A DNA stretch of 64,000 bases from Ophiura sarsii (GCA_035610835.1 CM069447.1:17627992-17691991); one strand, 5' to 3'; counted from the stretch's first letter, positions 10,182 through 22,403 are shown. Notes: a model not told the origin generated them from the letters alone. Program-made: numbers and translations.

Positions 10182-11300
10182 ATGAATACCCGTCGTAAAA
10201 GCCTATCTCACAATTTGATTAACCTCTACGGGGAGGATGGCAAACGAAATTCAAAGAAATATCAGAAATTACTATGTAAAAATGCCAAGGTACATAACCA
10301 ACTTCTTTTCCTTCGGCGATGTAGAGACAATGATATTGTCCCAAAAGGTCTCAGGCCTTTTTCCGCTCTTAAGTCTAGCAAAGCGGACCGGATTCTAAAA
10401 CAAGCTGGGTTATCACTTGTCAGAGCCACAATCAATGACTATCGTCAACAATTGCAATACTTGACTAAAGAAATAGCAAAAATCAAGAACTGGCTTAAGG
10501 GAATTTACAGTCTACGGACTTTGAAAGTGTGGAACGTGCATCCAAGATTGCAGCTGAAAAGTCGTACTACTATGCCAAGATAGATCCCGTTAAGAAATAT
10601 GAAAGCCTCAAAGATGAACAATCCAATACTACTTTGAGATCCAATAAGGTCAGTTATCCTCTTAGTACTGTGCTTAACAAAAGTAGCAGGGAGTTGACAA
10701 GTGCAGAACAGTCAATCTTAAGTAAGGGACTTAACTTCGCTCCTACGCAAGCCTATATACCTATGAAGGAGCTTGTTGCAGCTACCGAGCATGGCATTAA
10801 AAATCTTTGTGAAGGTGAAGCGAATTTGGTGCGTTGTGATATACTAAGAACTTTAAAGAAAGCAAAAGTGCCTCAATCCAATATCTCTCGTGATGAAATG
10901 GACGCTTTATCTAATCTGAAGAATGATGATTCTATCATCGTCCGCTCAGCTGACAAGGGACGGTCAACTGTGGTTTTGGACAAAGATAACTACGTAGAAA
11001 GAATGGATAACCTTTTATCTGAGGATGGCACATATCAAGTTTTGAAGAAAGATCCAACCCTGTCTCTAGAACGCAAGATAGGGAAAGCTATCAAAGAATT
11101 GAAGGATCAAAACAAGCTTGATAAAAAGAAAGCTTCTTATCTCACGCCAAAACACTCTGTACCTCCAAGAATATATGGACTCCCTAAGATCCACAAAGAA
11201 AACATGCCTTTGCGGCCTATTGTCAGCTCTATTAGCTCACCGTGCTACAACTTAGCAAAACATCATATAGTCGAGTTGCAGAGGCCGATATTTGGCCTTA
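10182..11300 (+). pseudogene. Penelope-like reverse transcriptase, N-terminal part
   Basis: The ATG opens NTRRKSLSHNLINLYGED. The reading frame shifts near 10500 (after KIKNWLK), then continues through VRSADKGRSTVVLD, PRIYGLPKIHK and PLRPIVSSISSPCYNLAK, the PLE reverse transcriptase fingers signature. The frame ends at PIFGL, where about 10.25 kb of other DNA begins; it resumes at 21549. PLE proteins copy RNA at telomere-like or nicked ends and usually carry a C-terminal GIY-YIG nuclease, which is absent here. The frameshift and split show an inactive copy. Confidence 0.85.
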
Positions 11301-11301
11301 A

Positions 11302-11772
11302 GGGGGCACAGCACTAAATATACCGCCCATTGGATTACATGTAAATTAGGGCTAAAAGAGTCGCTATTTTGGGCCCTTAGTAACCATTTTTGGAACGTCT
11401 CGAATGCTTTATTCTAATAAACAAACATTCAAATTTCATAAAATCGTCAAGAAGTGTTACACCTTCCAATTCGATTTTACGATACGATCATTTAAACAGC
11501 GCCACCCCTATTTTCAGCCCGGACGCTGGCCTTCTAACCGCCTCCGATCACGTATGTTCATACACGTGATAAATTTTCAATACAATCGAAAATCAATATT
11601 TTGCAATATCCTGATCAAAGTACAAGAGATTATCTTTCATTTTAATTATGAAACGCTATCCTCACGTCAAACTGATTCCCAAAGGACCCCATTAATCACA
11701 AAATCGTTTTTTGTTTTTGCCGGAACTTACTACCATTACACAAAACGAGGAGTGATTTAGTGCTGTGCGCCC
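11302..11772. mobile_element. TTAA-site MITE, TIR GGGGGCACAGCACTAAAT
   Basis: The ends GGGGGCACAGCACTAAAT and ATTTAGTGCTGTGCGCCC bound 471 bp, with TTAA to the left and TTATAA to the right. The related inverted arm near 21520 has an unoccupied TTAA at the same place, confirming the insertion. Confidence 0.8.
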
Positions 11773-11778
11773 TTATAA

Positions 11779-12150
11779 CCGTGACATGGCTTACATCTGC
11801 GATTTTATTGCTTTATATGATAGCCTAGAGTATGTAGATCAAATTTCCACCGGGTGCCAAAATGCTACACTTTAGCAAAAAATATTATGACCTCATTTAA
11901 CCTTTCAGACTTTTAACAATTGTTTAAAATAAGTTTGCTTTGTGAATATGTACAAACATATCATGTATGGTATCAAATTAAAGCCTATAACCCTCGTTAT
12001 CCATTGGTGTGTGTTTCATGGAAAAAAATACATACCTGTACTCGATTAGAGGTCATTTAAGGCCATGAAGAGTTACTAATAAGAAATATTTATACAACCA
12101 TTTAAAATAGCCTGAACGATAAAGTTTGAATCGTAAAATTGATTTAATCT
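11779..12150 (+). repeat. left inverted arm of the block splitting the PLE
   Basis: Starts CCGTGACATGGCTTACATC and matches the reverse complement of 21165-21527, clearly but imperfectly. The arms bracket everything between and may be the terminal repeats of an old, large DNA transposon. Confidence 0.65.
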
Positions 12151-12165
12151 TCACTTTATATTATA

Positions 12166-13826
12166 CTAGCGGCGTACCCTCGCTACGCTCGGGCACTCGC
12201 TAGATGAGTATTATTATCTCAATTAGATACCTTAATGATTTGTAGATAAATGGGCATAGATAATGAGTTCAAAATTGTAGAGCCCTGAATTATTTTTTTT
12301 CATTTGAAATAGAATTTGTTCACAGAAATTGAGTTTTGTGATATCTTTGAATCTCGGACCCAATTTCAATACCCCATTTAGGAGGGAAACAATGTTATAG
12401 TTACTCCATTTGTTGGAAGTGGCTCTTTTTACTTCAGGCTTTTCTTCCATCTTTTCTAACTTTCATTTCATTCAGCCATCATGCTTATATAGGCTTTTTA
12501 AGCCTGGCTCGAGCATTTTCATTTTGCTTGAGCCTGGTCCCTTCAGGACCCAAGCGTGTGTCCGTACGGACCGACGGTTTAAACAAACAAACAACCCCCC
12601 CCCCCCCCCCCAAATGTGCAGTACCAACCCCATATAGTGTATACATGGTATAGAAGATAGCGTGCGGTTAGTCGTCAACATGATCAAAGCGTATAGGCCA
12701 TTGTGCAATAGCAAGAGGTCCTTGATACTCAGGTGCCCTTAATCCTAATATCGGTGCCACGGCGCTCTTAATAATCCAGGGATCTTAATAAGGCCTACCC
12801 AACAACGCTAAATATTATTAGATATCCCATAATAAGACATGAAATAACCACTCTGGCAGGCCCTACCCCATACATCCTTAAAATCCAGTTATCACAGGTA
12901 CCCTTAATATTCCATACTCCAGGTACCCAGTGTACCCAGATAAGTCTTTCATAGTTGGCGGGAGGCGGGTTCTCACCATGATCACTTTGTACCCACCAGT
13001 TCAGTGTTAGCCATCCGTTTATTTTATTTTTCGGCCTATTGACCTTAAATTATTTCTCCAGTAGGACTATTTCTGCATGCATATTTTGCTCTAACAGTTC
13101 CTTGTTTATTTATAGGCCTATCTATGTTTTTATATAGCGCGCCCTGCCCGTGGCCCGCATTGTGGATGGGTCCTCGATGGGACTGAGGCACTGTCGTATA
13201 TTAAATAATTTTCCCTGTCACTATTAACACAATATGTTATCCTGAATGGCCTACGGTTTGCACCTTATACGGTTTGCGCCGGCCTTGCTCCCAATTCCTT
13301 CAAAGGGGTCCCTGTAATCCTGTATACCCTGGCTATATGATTGACTTTTTGTTGTTGTCTCATCATGCCGTTTTCTTGTACTATAGGGTTTGCACTATGG
13401 AGCAACACGGATGCTTGCCGCCTTTACTCTACCACATAACAAACTACGCTTTGCGCCACCAACGCGGTGCACCTACGCGTGTTCCGGTATCGCCCGATTA
13501 CGCGTGCGCCGGCAATCGGCGCCTGACTACGCGTGCGCAAGCAATCGCCTGAATACGCGCGCGCCGATAATCACCCGATTACGCGAGTTGTGCGCCGGCC
13601 ATCGCCATGGCGTGCTCAGCGTATACGCGGCGCGTAGCAATACCGTAGCAACGGGCTAAAAAACCTCGAATTTCACGAAATCCAACCCAAAATAAGAAAA
13701 TCAAACATAAACTGGTTCGTCGTGGGACCCATACGCACCCGCACAGAAAATTTGAAGTCAGTCGAAGGTGCGGAAAGGGGAGAACATCTCAGGACAGGAA
13801 TCGGCAACTCCGTATTATATTATAGA
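12166..13826 (-). mobile_element. non-autonomous Helitron, unit 1
   Basis: Read on the minus strand, the unit begins TC (TCTATAATATAATACGGAG) and ends CTAG after a GC-rich hairpin (GAGCGTAGCGAGGGT), followed by host T at 12165. These are canonical Helitron ends. It contains GC-rich ACGCGTGCGCCGGCAATCGC repeats (about 13485-13600) and a C run. No Rep/helicase frame is present. It joins unit 2 end to end. Confidence 0.8.
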
Positions 13827-15370
13827 CTAGCGGGTACCCTCGCTACGCTCGGGTCCTCGCTAGCTGAACTACTATAATATAAGTTGTCATCAAAGCGTAT
13901 AAACATGATCTATTGTGAAATAGCAAGAGTATATCCTTGATACTCCAGCTGCCAATCAGTGCCACGGTGCCCGTAATAATCCAGGGATCTAAATAAGGCC
14001 TACCTAGACTACGCTAACTATTATTATAGGTATCCCATAATGAGACATGAACTAACCTTCACATATGTAGATATCTTTGATCAGGTGGTACTTTCCTATA
14101 AAATCCAGTTATCACAGGTGCCCTTAATATTCCACCACATACTTCAGGTACCCATGTGCCCTTACTAATCCATTTAATCATACTATGTAGGCCTAGGATT
14201 TGAGTTTTATAATGGGGGTAGTTAGTGAAGCGGCGGAAGAGGAAGGGGTGTCAAGGGTCACCCTTGAAATCCAGTTATCACGGGCGCCCTTAATATTCCA
14301 TCCCATACTCCAGGTACCCATATGCCCTTAATAATCCATGTGTTCATATTATGTAGGCCTAGGATTTGAGTTTGATAATGGGTAGTTAGTGAGGCGGCGG
14401 AAGAGGAGCGGGGGGGGGGGGGGGGGGGGGCGGGACCCCAGATTTCACGACGCCCCATCCCATAAAGGTTGTCAAGTCTCCAATAGAACACGTGTATTAA
14501 ATAGGTCCGCGACGCCACTGGTTCTATTTAGTGGGGTCTTTTATATAGTTGGTGGGGCGGGGTCTCACCATGATCACTTTGTACCCAGTTCAGCACTGTG
14601 AGCCATCCGATCCGGGTTTTTAAAAAATAAAAAATAAAAATTCGGCCTATTGATATTAAATTATTTCTCCAGTAGGCATGTAGGCCTAGGCCTAAACTTT
14701 AGTGCAATTACTATAGATGATATTTTGCTCATACCATTCCTTTAACTACCCTTTTCGCCACTAACGCGTGTGTACCTTACGGTTTGCGCCATTACGCATG
14801 CGCCGGTAACCGCGCAATTACGCGTGCGCTGGCGTTCACCAGATTACGCGTGCGGTGCAATGGGCATCGCCATGACGTGTCCAGCGTATACGCGGCGCGT
14901 AGCAATAACATAGCAACGGGCTAACAAACCTTGAATTTCACGAAATCTAACCCAAATTAAAAAAATCAAACATAAACTGGCTCGTTGTGGGACCCATACG
15001 CACTGCCACAGAAAGTTTAAAGTCAATCGAAGGTGCGGAAAGGGGAGAACATCTCCGTACATGAATTGGCGATTTCGTGCGCCGGTAACCGCGCAATTAC
15101 GCGTGCGCTGGCGATCACCCGATTACGCGTGCGGTGCACCGGCCATCGCCATGACGTGTCCAGCGTATACGCGGCGAGTAGCAATAACATAGCAACGGGC
15201 TAAAAAACCTTGAATTTCACGAAATCTAACCCAAATTTAAAAAATCAAACACAAACTGGCTCGTCGTGGGACCCATACGCATTGGCACAGAAAGTTTGAA
15301 GTCAATCGAAGGTGCGAAAAGGGGAGAACATCTCCGTACAAGAATGGGCAACTCCGTATTATATATAAGA
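13827..15370 (-). mobile_element. non-autonomous Helitron, unit 2
   Basis: Same ends as unit 1, with CTAG abutting the TC of unit 1. Internal segments are repeated: the portion near 13950-14170 recurs near 14260-14360, and the GC-rich part with the 5' terminal segment occurs twice (14865-15080 and 15150-15370). It includes a 21-base G run at 14410-14430. Confidence 0.75.
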
Positions 15371-17798
15371 CTAGCGGCGTACCCTCGCTACGCTCGGGCA
15401 CTCGCTAGCTGAGTATTATCTTAATTAGATACCTTCATGCTTTGTTGCAAAATGGACATAGGTAATGAGTTCAAAATTGTAGATCCCTGAATAATTGTTT
15501 TCATTTGAAATAGACTTTGTTCACAGAAATCTGAGTTTTGTGATATCTTTGAATCTCGGACCCAATTTCAATACCCCATTTAGGAGAGAAACAATGTTAT
15601 AGTTATCCCATACACGCCCCCCCCCCCCCAAAAAAAGCTGTACCAACCCCATACCCCATATAGTGTATACGTAGTGCGGTGTCGTCAACATGATCAAAGC
15701 GTATAGGCTATTGTGAAATAGCAAGAGGTCGTTGATACTCCAGGTGCCCTTCTAATATCGGTGCCACGGCACCCTTAATAATCCAAGGATATTTATAAGA
15801 CCTACCCAGAAACGCTAAATATTATAAGTATCCCACAATAAGACCTGAAATAACCACTCAGATAGGCCCTATCCCATACATCCTTAAAATTCAGTTACCA
15901 CAGGTGCCCCTGATATTCCATACCCATACTCCAGGTACCCATGGTATAACCTTATAAATAATCCAGACAGGATAGATTTCACAACCCACTTCGCGGACGC
16001 CCCCCCCCCCCTAATTTTTTCAAGTCTCTCATAGAACACATACGTATTAAATAGATTTAGGTCCGCGACGCCACTGGTTTTATTAAATGGCTTTATTAAG
16101 TTTTATAGTGAGTCTTTCATAGTTGGCGGGAGGCGAGGTCTCACCATGATCACTTTGTACCCACCCAGTTCAGTGTTAGCCATCCTTTATTTTATTTTCC
16201 GGCCTATTGACATTAAATTATTTCTCCAGTAGGCTTGTTGTACGTAAGTGTATTTCTACATGCGTATTTTGCTCTAACAGTATACCTTGTTTATTGATAG
16301 GCATATCCCCCATGTATAATATGATATCACGGTTTTAGCTGGCCTATCTATGTTATAAACTGTTCACAAAAAGTATCGAAATACTCGAAAGGGTATGCAT
16401 TAATCGAAGCAAATAACCAAGTGCATAATTTTGTTCTGCGTATTTTGACACCTCGATCGTTGAGATGCGATGTTGCGGAGCGGAGTTATTGTCATTTCAA
16501 TGGTCGTGGATCCAGTTTCAAAAGTGACACTCATCCCTATTGAAAATCACGAATCTGATCATTCTAAACAGTAATGCAAACCTCTTTCTATAGGATGATT
16601 GTCACTTTTGAAATTGGACCCACGACCATTGAAATGACAATAACTCCGCTCTGCAATAGCGTATCTTATCGATCGAGATGTCAAAATACGCAGAACAAAA
16701 TTATGCACTTGGTTATTTGCTTCGATTAATGCATACCCTTTCGAGCCGTTATATATTGGATCATTTCTAAGTGTTTCGATACTTTTTGTGAGGAGTTTAT
16801 ATAGCGCGCCCTGTCCGTGGCCCGCGTTGTGGATGGTTCCGCGATGGGATTGAGGCACTGTCGAATACACGCATTTTCCCTGTCACTATTAAAACACATG
16901 TTATCCTAGATGCATGCATGCCTACGGTTTGCGCCTTATACGGCCGCTAGAAGAAAGTGTGCAGTTGAGCGTAGTCTTTCTACATCTATCTATGAATATA
17001 CTCAATAAAGTTGTCAAGAGACAATATCTAATTGAGAACAAAATACAGACGTCAGTCAGAAAACATGGTACCAAATACACACACAAGATACATAATAAAA
17101 TAGGCCCTGCCCCATGATACACCTTTAAGTTATCACAGGTACCCTTAATATTCCATACACCATTCAGGTACCCCGTGAGCCCCGTGGCCAACCTCAAGTG
17201 TTCATATGTGGCCTAGGATTTTGAATTTTGTAGTAGAGTATCCCTAGATTTCACGACCCTTCGCGGATGCCCACGCCCCTTAAATTTGCCATGTTTTCCA
17301 TATTATATAGTGGGTCTTTCATACAAACACTGCACAAAAAGAAAGTATCCACATCTCACATCATCAGTTGTTTCCAACACCTGTATCTATTAGCTGGTGT
17401 GAGTCTCATCCATTTTACAATGACCCGCATCATTCATGATCTTTGTAAGCTAACAAACCGTCTCACGCGTGCTCCGGTATCGCCCGATTACGCGTGCGCC
17501 GGCAATCGCCTGAATACGCGCGCGCCGACAATCGCCCGATTACGCGAGTTGTGCGCCGGCCATCGCCATGGCGTGTCCAGCGTATACGCGGCGCGTAGCA
17601 ATAACGTAGCAATAACGTAGCAACGGGCTACAAAACCTCGAATTTCACAGAATCTAACCCAAATTTAAAAAATCAAACATAAACTGGACAATTGTGGGCC
17701 CCATACGCACCCGCACAGAAAATGTGAAGTCAATCGAAGGTGCGGAAAGGGGAGAACATCTCCGTACAAAAATCGGCAACTCCGTATTATATATATGA
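15371..17798 (-). mobile_element. non-autonomous Helitron, unit 3
   Basis: The 5' TC (minus) is at 17798, preceded by host A at 17799. With the host T at 12165 this gives the A-T insertion site expected of Helitrons. The unit carries the same stretches as units 1 and 2, plus a TA-flanked MITE at 16356-16799. No transposase is encoded. Confidence 0.78.
16356..16799. mobile_element. Tc1/mariner-type MITE inside Helitron unit 3
   Basis: Inverted ends TAAACTNNTCACAAAAAGTA flanked by TA. Helitron unit 1 has the same place without it (about 13125-13140). Arms pair over more than 150 bp. Confidence 0.85.
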
Positions 17799-17809
17799 TA
17801 GTTGTAAAT

Positions 17810-18821
17810 GGGTCAGGCCATTTGGTGACCCCAGTTTTCTGAACCCAGTTTTCTGAACCCACCTGAACCCACTTTTTTATTTGTTGAATATGTAGTAAAT
17901 AATAATAAAGAACACACTTTGAATTATGGTTTAAATCTGTATCATTTATGTAGGAGAAAAACAGTTTTTCTTAATAAATTAAAAACATGATATCGAGCCG
18001 CGTGCGTATAGTCTCTAATTCGGTCGTTGTATAGAAAACAGCCTTGACTCAACCACCAAATATTATCTCTATACCGAAGTTTAAGAAGACACCTGTTTCT
18101 ACTTGTCAATATGGTCAAGGATTCTGATCTTCACTCTCTTTCGCAACGTCCCAATATTGGATACACACGGGGTGGGGGCTGGGGTGTGCATGTATAAACA
18201 CTTTGTATTAAAATCTCACCGGGGGTTGGTTTAGCCTTTAATAGCTGATCACACAGCCATGCACAGCCCCAGCTATCATTTGTTTGGTTTAATTAACAAT
18301 TCAATTCATTTAATGAAATGTTTCATTCTTGTTAATAAAGTTATTTATTTTATTTATTTGTTTATTCATTTATAAGTATATTTAACTATTCATTTACTGA
18401 ATAATTTAGTTATTTATGTATTCATTCATTCATTTACCCATTTAAAATGAGTGTGTCTTCAATCCTATATAAATCACCCTCTGCAAAATCACCCACAAAG
18501 TAATGCGTTCAATTGCACGTGGTTCATATGGTATCGTTGCTCGTGTCCGATTACATGTGAGTGTGTTGCGTATGGGAGGCCCTTGCGTGATTACGTACTG
18601 TAGCATTTCCTGAGCTAGCACTGACATTATTTCACACAATGCACGAACGAGGCTGGGCATAAAATGCATTAAAATAGGGTTTTACTTGTTATTTCGCCGA
18701 AATATTCAGGTATATTAGTTGTACTTGTTGCCCCATACCATAACTCAAATATAAAAAAGTGGGTTCAGGTGGGGTCAGAAAAGTGGGTTCAGAAAAGTGG
18801 GGTCACCAAACGGCTTGACCC
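17810..18821. mobile_element. foldback element with 9-bp target duplication
   Basis: Inverted ends of about 70 bp, starting GGGTCA and including TTTGGTGACCCC and GAACCCACTTTTTTAT, bound 1,012 bp. GTTGTAAAT at 17801-17809 repeats at 18822-18830. A 9-bp duplication is typical of Mutator-like elements. A (TTTA/TTCA)n stretch lies at about 18340-18440. No transposase is visible. Confidence 0.8.
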
Positions 18822-18830
18822 GTTGTAAAT

Positions 18831-19995
18831 GCCTATATTACAAATCATTCGGGTGACTAAACTCATTTATTTAGATAATAGGAATAGGCATATTTGATTG
18901 TTTCTTGTTTTCTCAATTTATTATGATACCATTTGGATGAGATAAACATTTTTACCATAAAATGCATAGTTCAGTTGTATGTTAAACTTGGAGAGTAGAT
19001 AGATAGTTGGTTACTTTAAACATGTCTAAATTATAAGTTCCATTCGCCCCAGTACAGTGCTCCAGTATAAGAGGGATTCATAGTGCGACATTCGAACAAG
19101 CGTCTGTGTCCAATTAAGTCACATGAACGCCAAAGACGAGCCAATGGAAACAAGCCTCGAAAGTATGCCATTACGGTTCTGTTCCCTCTATATTCTGAGC
19201 TTTTTTGACCACGGATATGCGATGGTATCCAGGGTTGTAAATCATGATTCCTTTCCCCCAACTCTTTGAGTTGCACCAGCTGTTAGTGCCTACAGCGCTC
19301 TGGCCCGTTGGACAACCCGGTTTTGACTAGGGTGTTTTGTATTAAAGCCGTCACACTAGTGGAGTCATTGTCAAATTTAATAAATCCATTTTTTTCCTTT
19401 ATATTCGTGAATAAAAAATGAATACATTATATTAAGATAGCACAGTCTGCTTTTTGAACGAGCGGAATTGCTTGGATATAACTTGACTTATGATATTAGA
19501 AAAGATTTTATGTTCACAATATGTCATACTCAGTAGCTGTCTATAAATAGCTTCCAAACTTTAATACTAATTTGGGCGAGCAGCAGCAAGCCCTAAGTGT
19601 TAAGTTTATCATTTGTTATGTTATAAAAATTATACTTTGAACTTTAATTTGTTATATTAGTGCTGATTCAGATTTTGTGAAATAAAATGTTCAAATTTCG
19701 AGAAAAATCACGATTATACTATTGCTTGAGCAGGTTTTAGTTTTTAAAATGAGCCCAATTAGGACATTAAACAACCCTATGTGGCAACACTCTCATGCCT
19801 TGGTCAAGGGAGGAAGCCGCCAAGCAATTACCACAGCATGTGGGCTTGTACGTGGACGGTGCAATGTAGGTTTGCCTAGGCTGTATGCCTGTATTGGCTA
19901 AACAGGATTCATGTTCACGGAGCAATCTTAGCCTGTCATTATAGTCAAAAAACTAAATTCCAAAGTGGCTCAAATTATAAAGGCGATGGAACCGT
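18831..19995. other. no gene recognised
   Basis: AT-rich sequence. From about 19780 it may belong to the decayed gene at 19997, but no clear frame can be followed. Confidence 0.4.
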
Positions 19996-19996
19996 A

Positions 19997-20835
19997 ATGT
20001 GTGCTTACAGGTAATACACTTCTACCAGAAAAAGATGATATGATGAAAAGTAGCAAGAACAAGAAGGTATTGATCAAGTTTCTCTGTGACACGGACAGCT
20101 GCAATGACAATCTGCGACTGATTGGAGAAGACTCAACATACCATCATGAAAAAACCAGATGTTCAGATAATAGGTCATCTTCTTGAACTCCTTCCGGAGA
20201 AAATTCACATCCAAGTGTTAGCAGACGATACAGACATCTTTGTTCTTCTTGTTTTCTTCTGCTGGATCCACAAGCCACCTGTACAGATATCTATGAAGAT
20301 GTATAATTGTCAGACAATAGACATCAATGCATCATCCTTGAAGTTATGAGTTAAGTGTCCAAATCTGCTGGCAGCCCATGCACTTTCCGGTTTCGATACG
20401 GTGTCTTACCCATTTGGCAAGGGCAAAGTATCTGCCATAAATCTACTGCTAAAGCCAGACTGCGATATCGCTGCTTTTTCAGATCCAGAATAATCTGAGG
20501 ATACATGGTTAAAAGCTGGTCTTGCGTTTATAATCCGGTTGTATGGTGGTAAGATACCATCCAATCCCAACAGTTTGTGATTCGAGCTTTTCAGCAATAA
20601 AGTTGACACACCAAAAATCAAATCTCTACCACCGACCGACAAAGCAGCCAGACAACATGTTAAACGCGCCCGTCACCAAGTTATGGTATGGAGAGCGGCG
20701 GATCGCACCGACCCACCATTGATGGATGTATCCAAGTTTGGTTGGAGAATGGAAAATGGTATCCCAGTCCCTGATTATGGCCGAAGCTCTGTCGCACCAC
20801 CTAGCATCAGGGGTCGCATTCTGACGCGTCTGCGC
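19997..20835 (+). pseudogene. decayed multicopy, probably transposon-linked gene
   Basis: Fragments in shifting frames can be read in order: LPEKDDMMKSSKNKKVLIKF, IHIQVLADDTDIFVLLVFFC, PPVQISMKMYN, LLAAHALSGFDTVS, FGKGKVSAINLLLKP, then VKRARHQVMVWRAADRTDPP and FGWRMENGIPVPDYG. I recognise this DTD...VLL / HAL(S/T)G-DT / GKGK / W(R) layout from a multicopy family in marine invertebrate genomes, but I cannot name its enzyme activity. There are stops and frameshifts, so it is dead. It could be cargo or the ruined transposase of the large inverted-arm element. Confidence 0.6.
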
Positions 20836-21164
20836 GTCCTAGACCTCTCACTTTCTTATAGTGACGCGTCAGGTTTCAAATTGGAAAGACTTGCGGGTCC
20901 CGATCAAATTGAAAGGAACCCCTTAAATTTGACGATGTATGGAAATGAAAACATTAAGAAATTCTGTAAATTACATATCCATCCTTTGCTCACAATATAA
21001 ATTCATTAAAACTGTCCATAAAAAAGTAAAATTTTCAAATACCCAAACTTCAGGACCCCTCAATTTCTTGGGGACCCCTTAAATTTGTTTTTTGAAGTCC
21101 TACGGGGTCCTGAAAAATGTCATGGGACCTCTCACACTTTTGATACAGTGCTATCCCTGCCATA

Positions 21165-21527
21165 AGATGGAAGCATATTTTAGATTGGAACTACTTCATT
21201 CACGCTATTTCAATTGGTTGTATAAAAGTACATGGTCAAATACTTCATATGACCTTTAATGGATTACTGCTACGTATATTTGGCATGGTGCCTATACTAA
21301 CGTGTTATATGGGTTATCAGCTTTAATTTGATACCATACATGATATGTTTATGCATAATAATGATAAACACTTAAATTCCAAACAATGGGAAAAAGCAGA
21401 AAGGTCAAATGAGGTAATAATTCTTTTTGCTCAAAAGTAGAATTTTGGCACCCGGCGGATTTATAATATACATCCTCAAAAGTAAATGCAATAAAATCGC
21501 AGATGTAAGTCATGTCACGGTTAAGGT
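21165..21527 (-). repeat. right inverted arm of the block splitting the PLE
   Basis: Reverse complement relative of 11779-12150. Shared words include CCGGGTGCCAAAAT and ACATATCATGTATGGTATCA. It lies just before the PLE resumes. Confidence 0.65.
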
Positions 21528-21548
21528 CGCCTGCAACTCGACTAATAC

Positions 21549-22061
21549 ATCAAAAACTCTAAACACTTTGTAGAAAGAGCCAAACAGATATCTATATGTC
21601 CTGAAGATATACTATATAGTAAGCTTTGATGTCAAATCTCTATTTACGAATGTACCTATTGACGAAGCTTGTCGCATTATTAGTGATCTCCTACAGAACG
21701 ACGGCACTCTTGAATCTCGAACTCAGTTGTCATGCGAAGAGATTGTTGAGCTTATGAAACTCTGCCTTACTTCCACCTACTTCAAATGGCAAGGCAAATT
21801 CTATGAACAAAAAGAAGGTCAAGCTATGGGATCTCCTCTGTCACCCATAACAGCCAACATATTTATGGAGCATTTTGAAACAAAGGCACTGGACTCGTAT
21901 CCTTTGAAACCGGTGGACTGGTTCAGATATGTGGATGACACGTTTGTAGTTTGGAGACATGGACAAGATGAATTGGTCAAATTCCTAGATCACCTAAACG
22001 CACAGCAGCCGTGCATACAATTTACCATGGAATTGGAAGAAAATGGGTACATTCCTTTTCT
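21549..22061 (+). pseudogene. Penelope-like reverse transcriptase, catalytic part
   Basis: Continues the protein broken at 11300: IKNSKHFVERAKQ, then after a one-base shift near 21615 VSFDVKSLFTNVPIDEA, GQAMGSPLSPITANIFME and FRYVDDTFVVW. YVDD is the catalytic aspartate pair of the polymerase. The frame reaches NGYIPFL and then runs into an inverted copy of the PLE's own 5' leader, so the thumb and GIY-YIG endonuclease are missing. Confidence 0.88.
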
Positions 22062-22186
22062 AATTGTGAGATAGGCTTTTACGACGGGTATTCATAATAT
22101 AAGTTAAAAGTTTAACGGGTTCGCCGTCGGACGAGTTTTAATCTGTCAAGCTTTCGTCAGGATTAGCTCTGACTTCTTCATGACCA
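22062..22186 (-). mobile_element. inverted PLE 5' leader at the 3' end
   Basis: Reverse complement of 10087-10220, including the start codon region and the hammerhead-like motif (with CTGA changed to ATGA). The PLE therefore ends in a tail-to-tail fusion with a second copy's 5' end, a known habit of Penelope elements. Confidence 0.8.
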
Positions 22187-22305
22187 AATATTATAATATT
22201 AAACAAAATATAGAGATTGCCACTTCTCTTGTTATCATCATTTGGGCTGCCCCTTGCCCGATGATTTGAGAGTAGGTGCCCTTTCCTACTTGTGAAATAA
22301 TTGGT

Positions 22306-22321
22306 GGCTCTGAAAAGAGCC
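22306..22321 (-). ncRNA. histone-type 3' stem-loop, copy 2
   Basis: Minus-strand GGCTCTTTTCAGAGCC with AC before and ACCA after, identical to copy 1. Confidence 0.75.
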
Positions 22322-22387
22322 GTTCAGATGGATTGCCGCTTCCACTGAACACGTAGGTTGCCCTTTCCTACTTGTGAAAGAATTGGT

Positions 22388-22403
22388 GGCTCTGAAAAGA
22401 GCC
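22388..22403 (-). ncRNA. histone-type 3' stem-loop, copy 3
   Basis: Same 16-nt stem-loop with ACCA tail, in the second unit of the local duplication. Confidence 0.75.

Noticed and set aside
11404..11760. 118-residue open frame
   Set aside because: Contained entirely in a TTAA-site MITE; composition is not protein-like.
13274..13659. Overlapping open frames in the GC-rich stretch
   Set aside because: Produced by GC-rich ACGCGTGCGCC repeats inside Helitron unit 1; repeated frames in units 2 and 3 are not conserved as protein.
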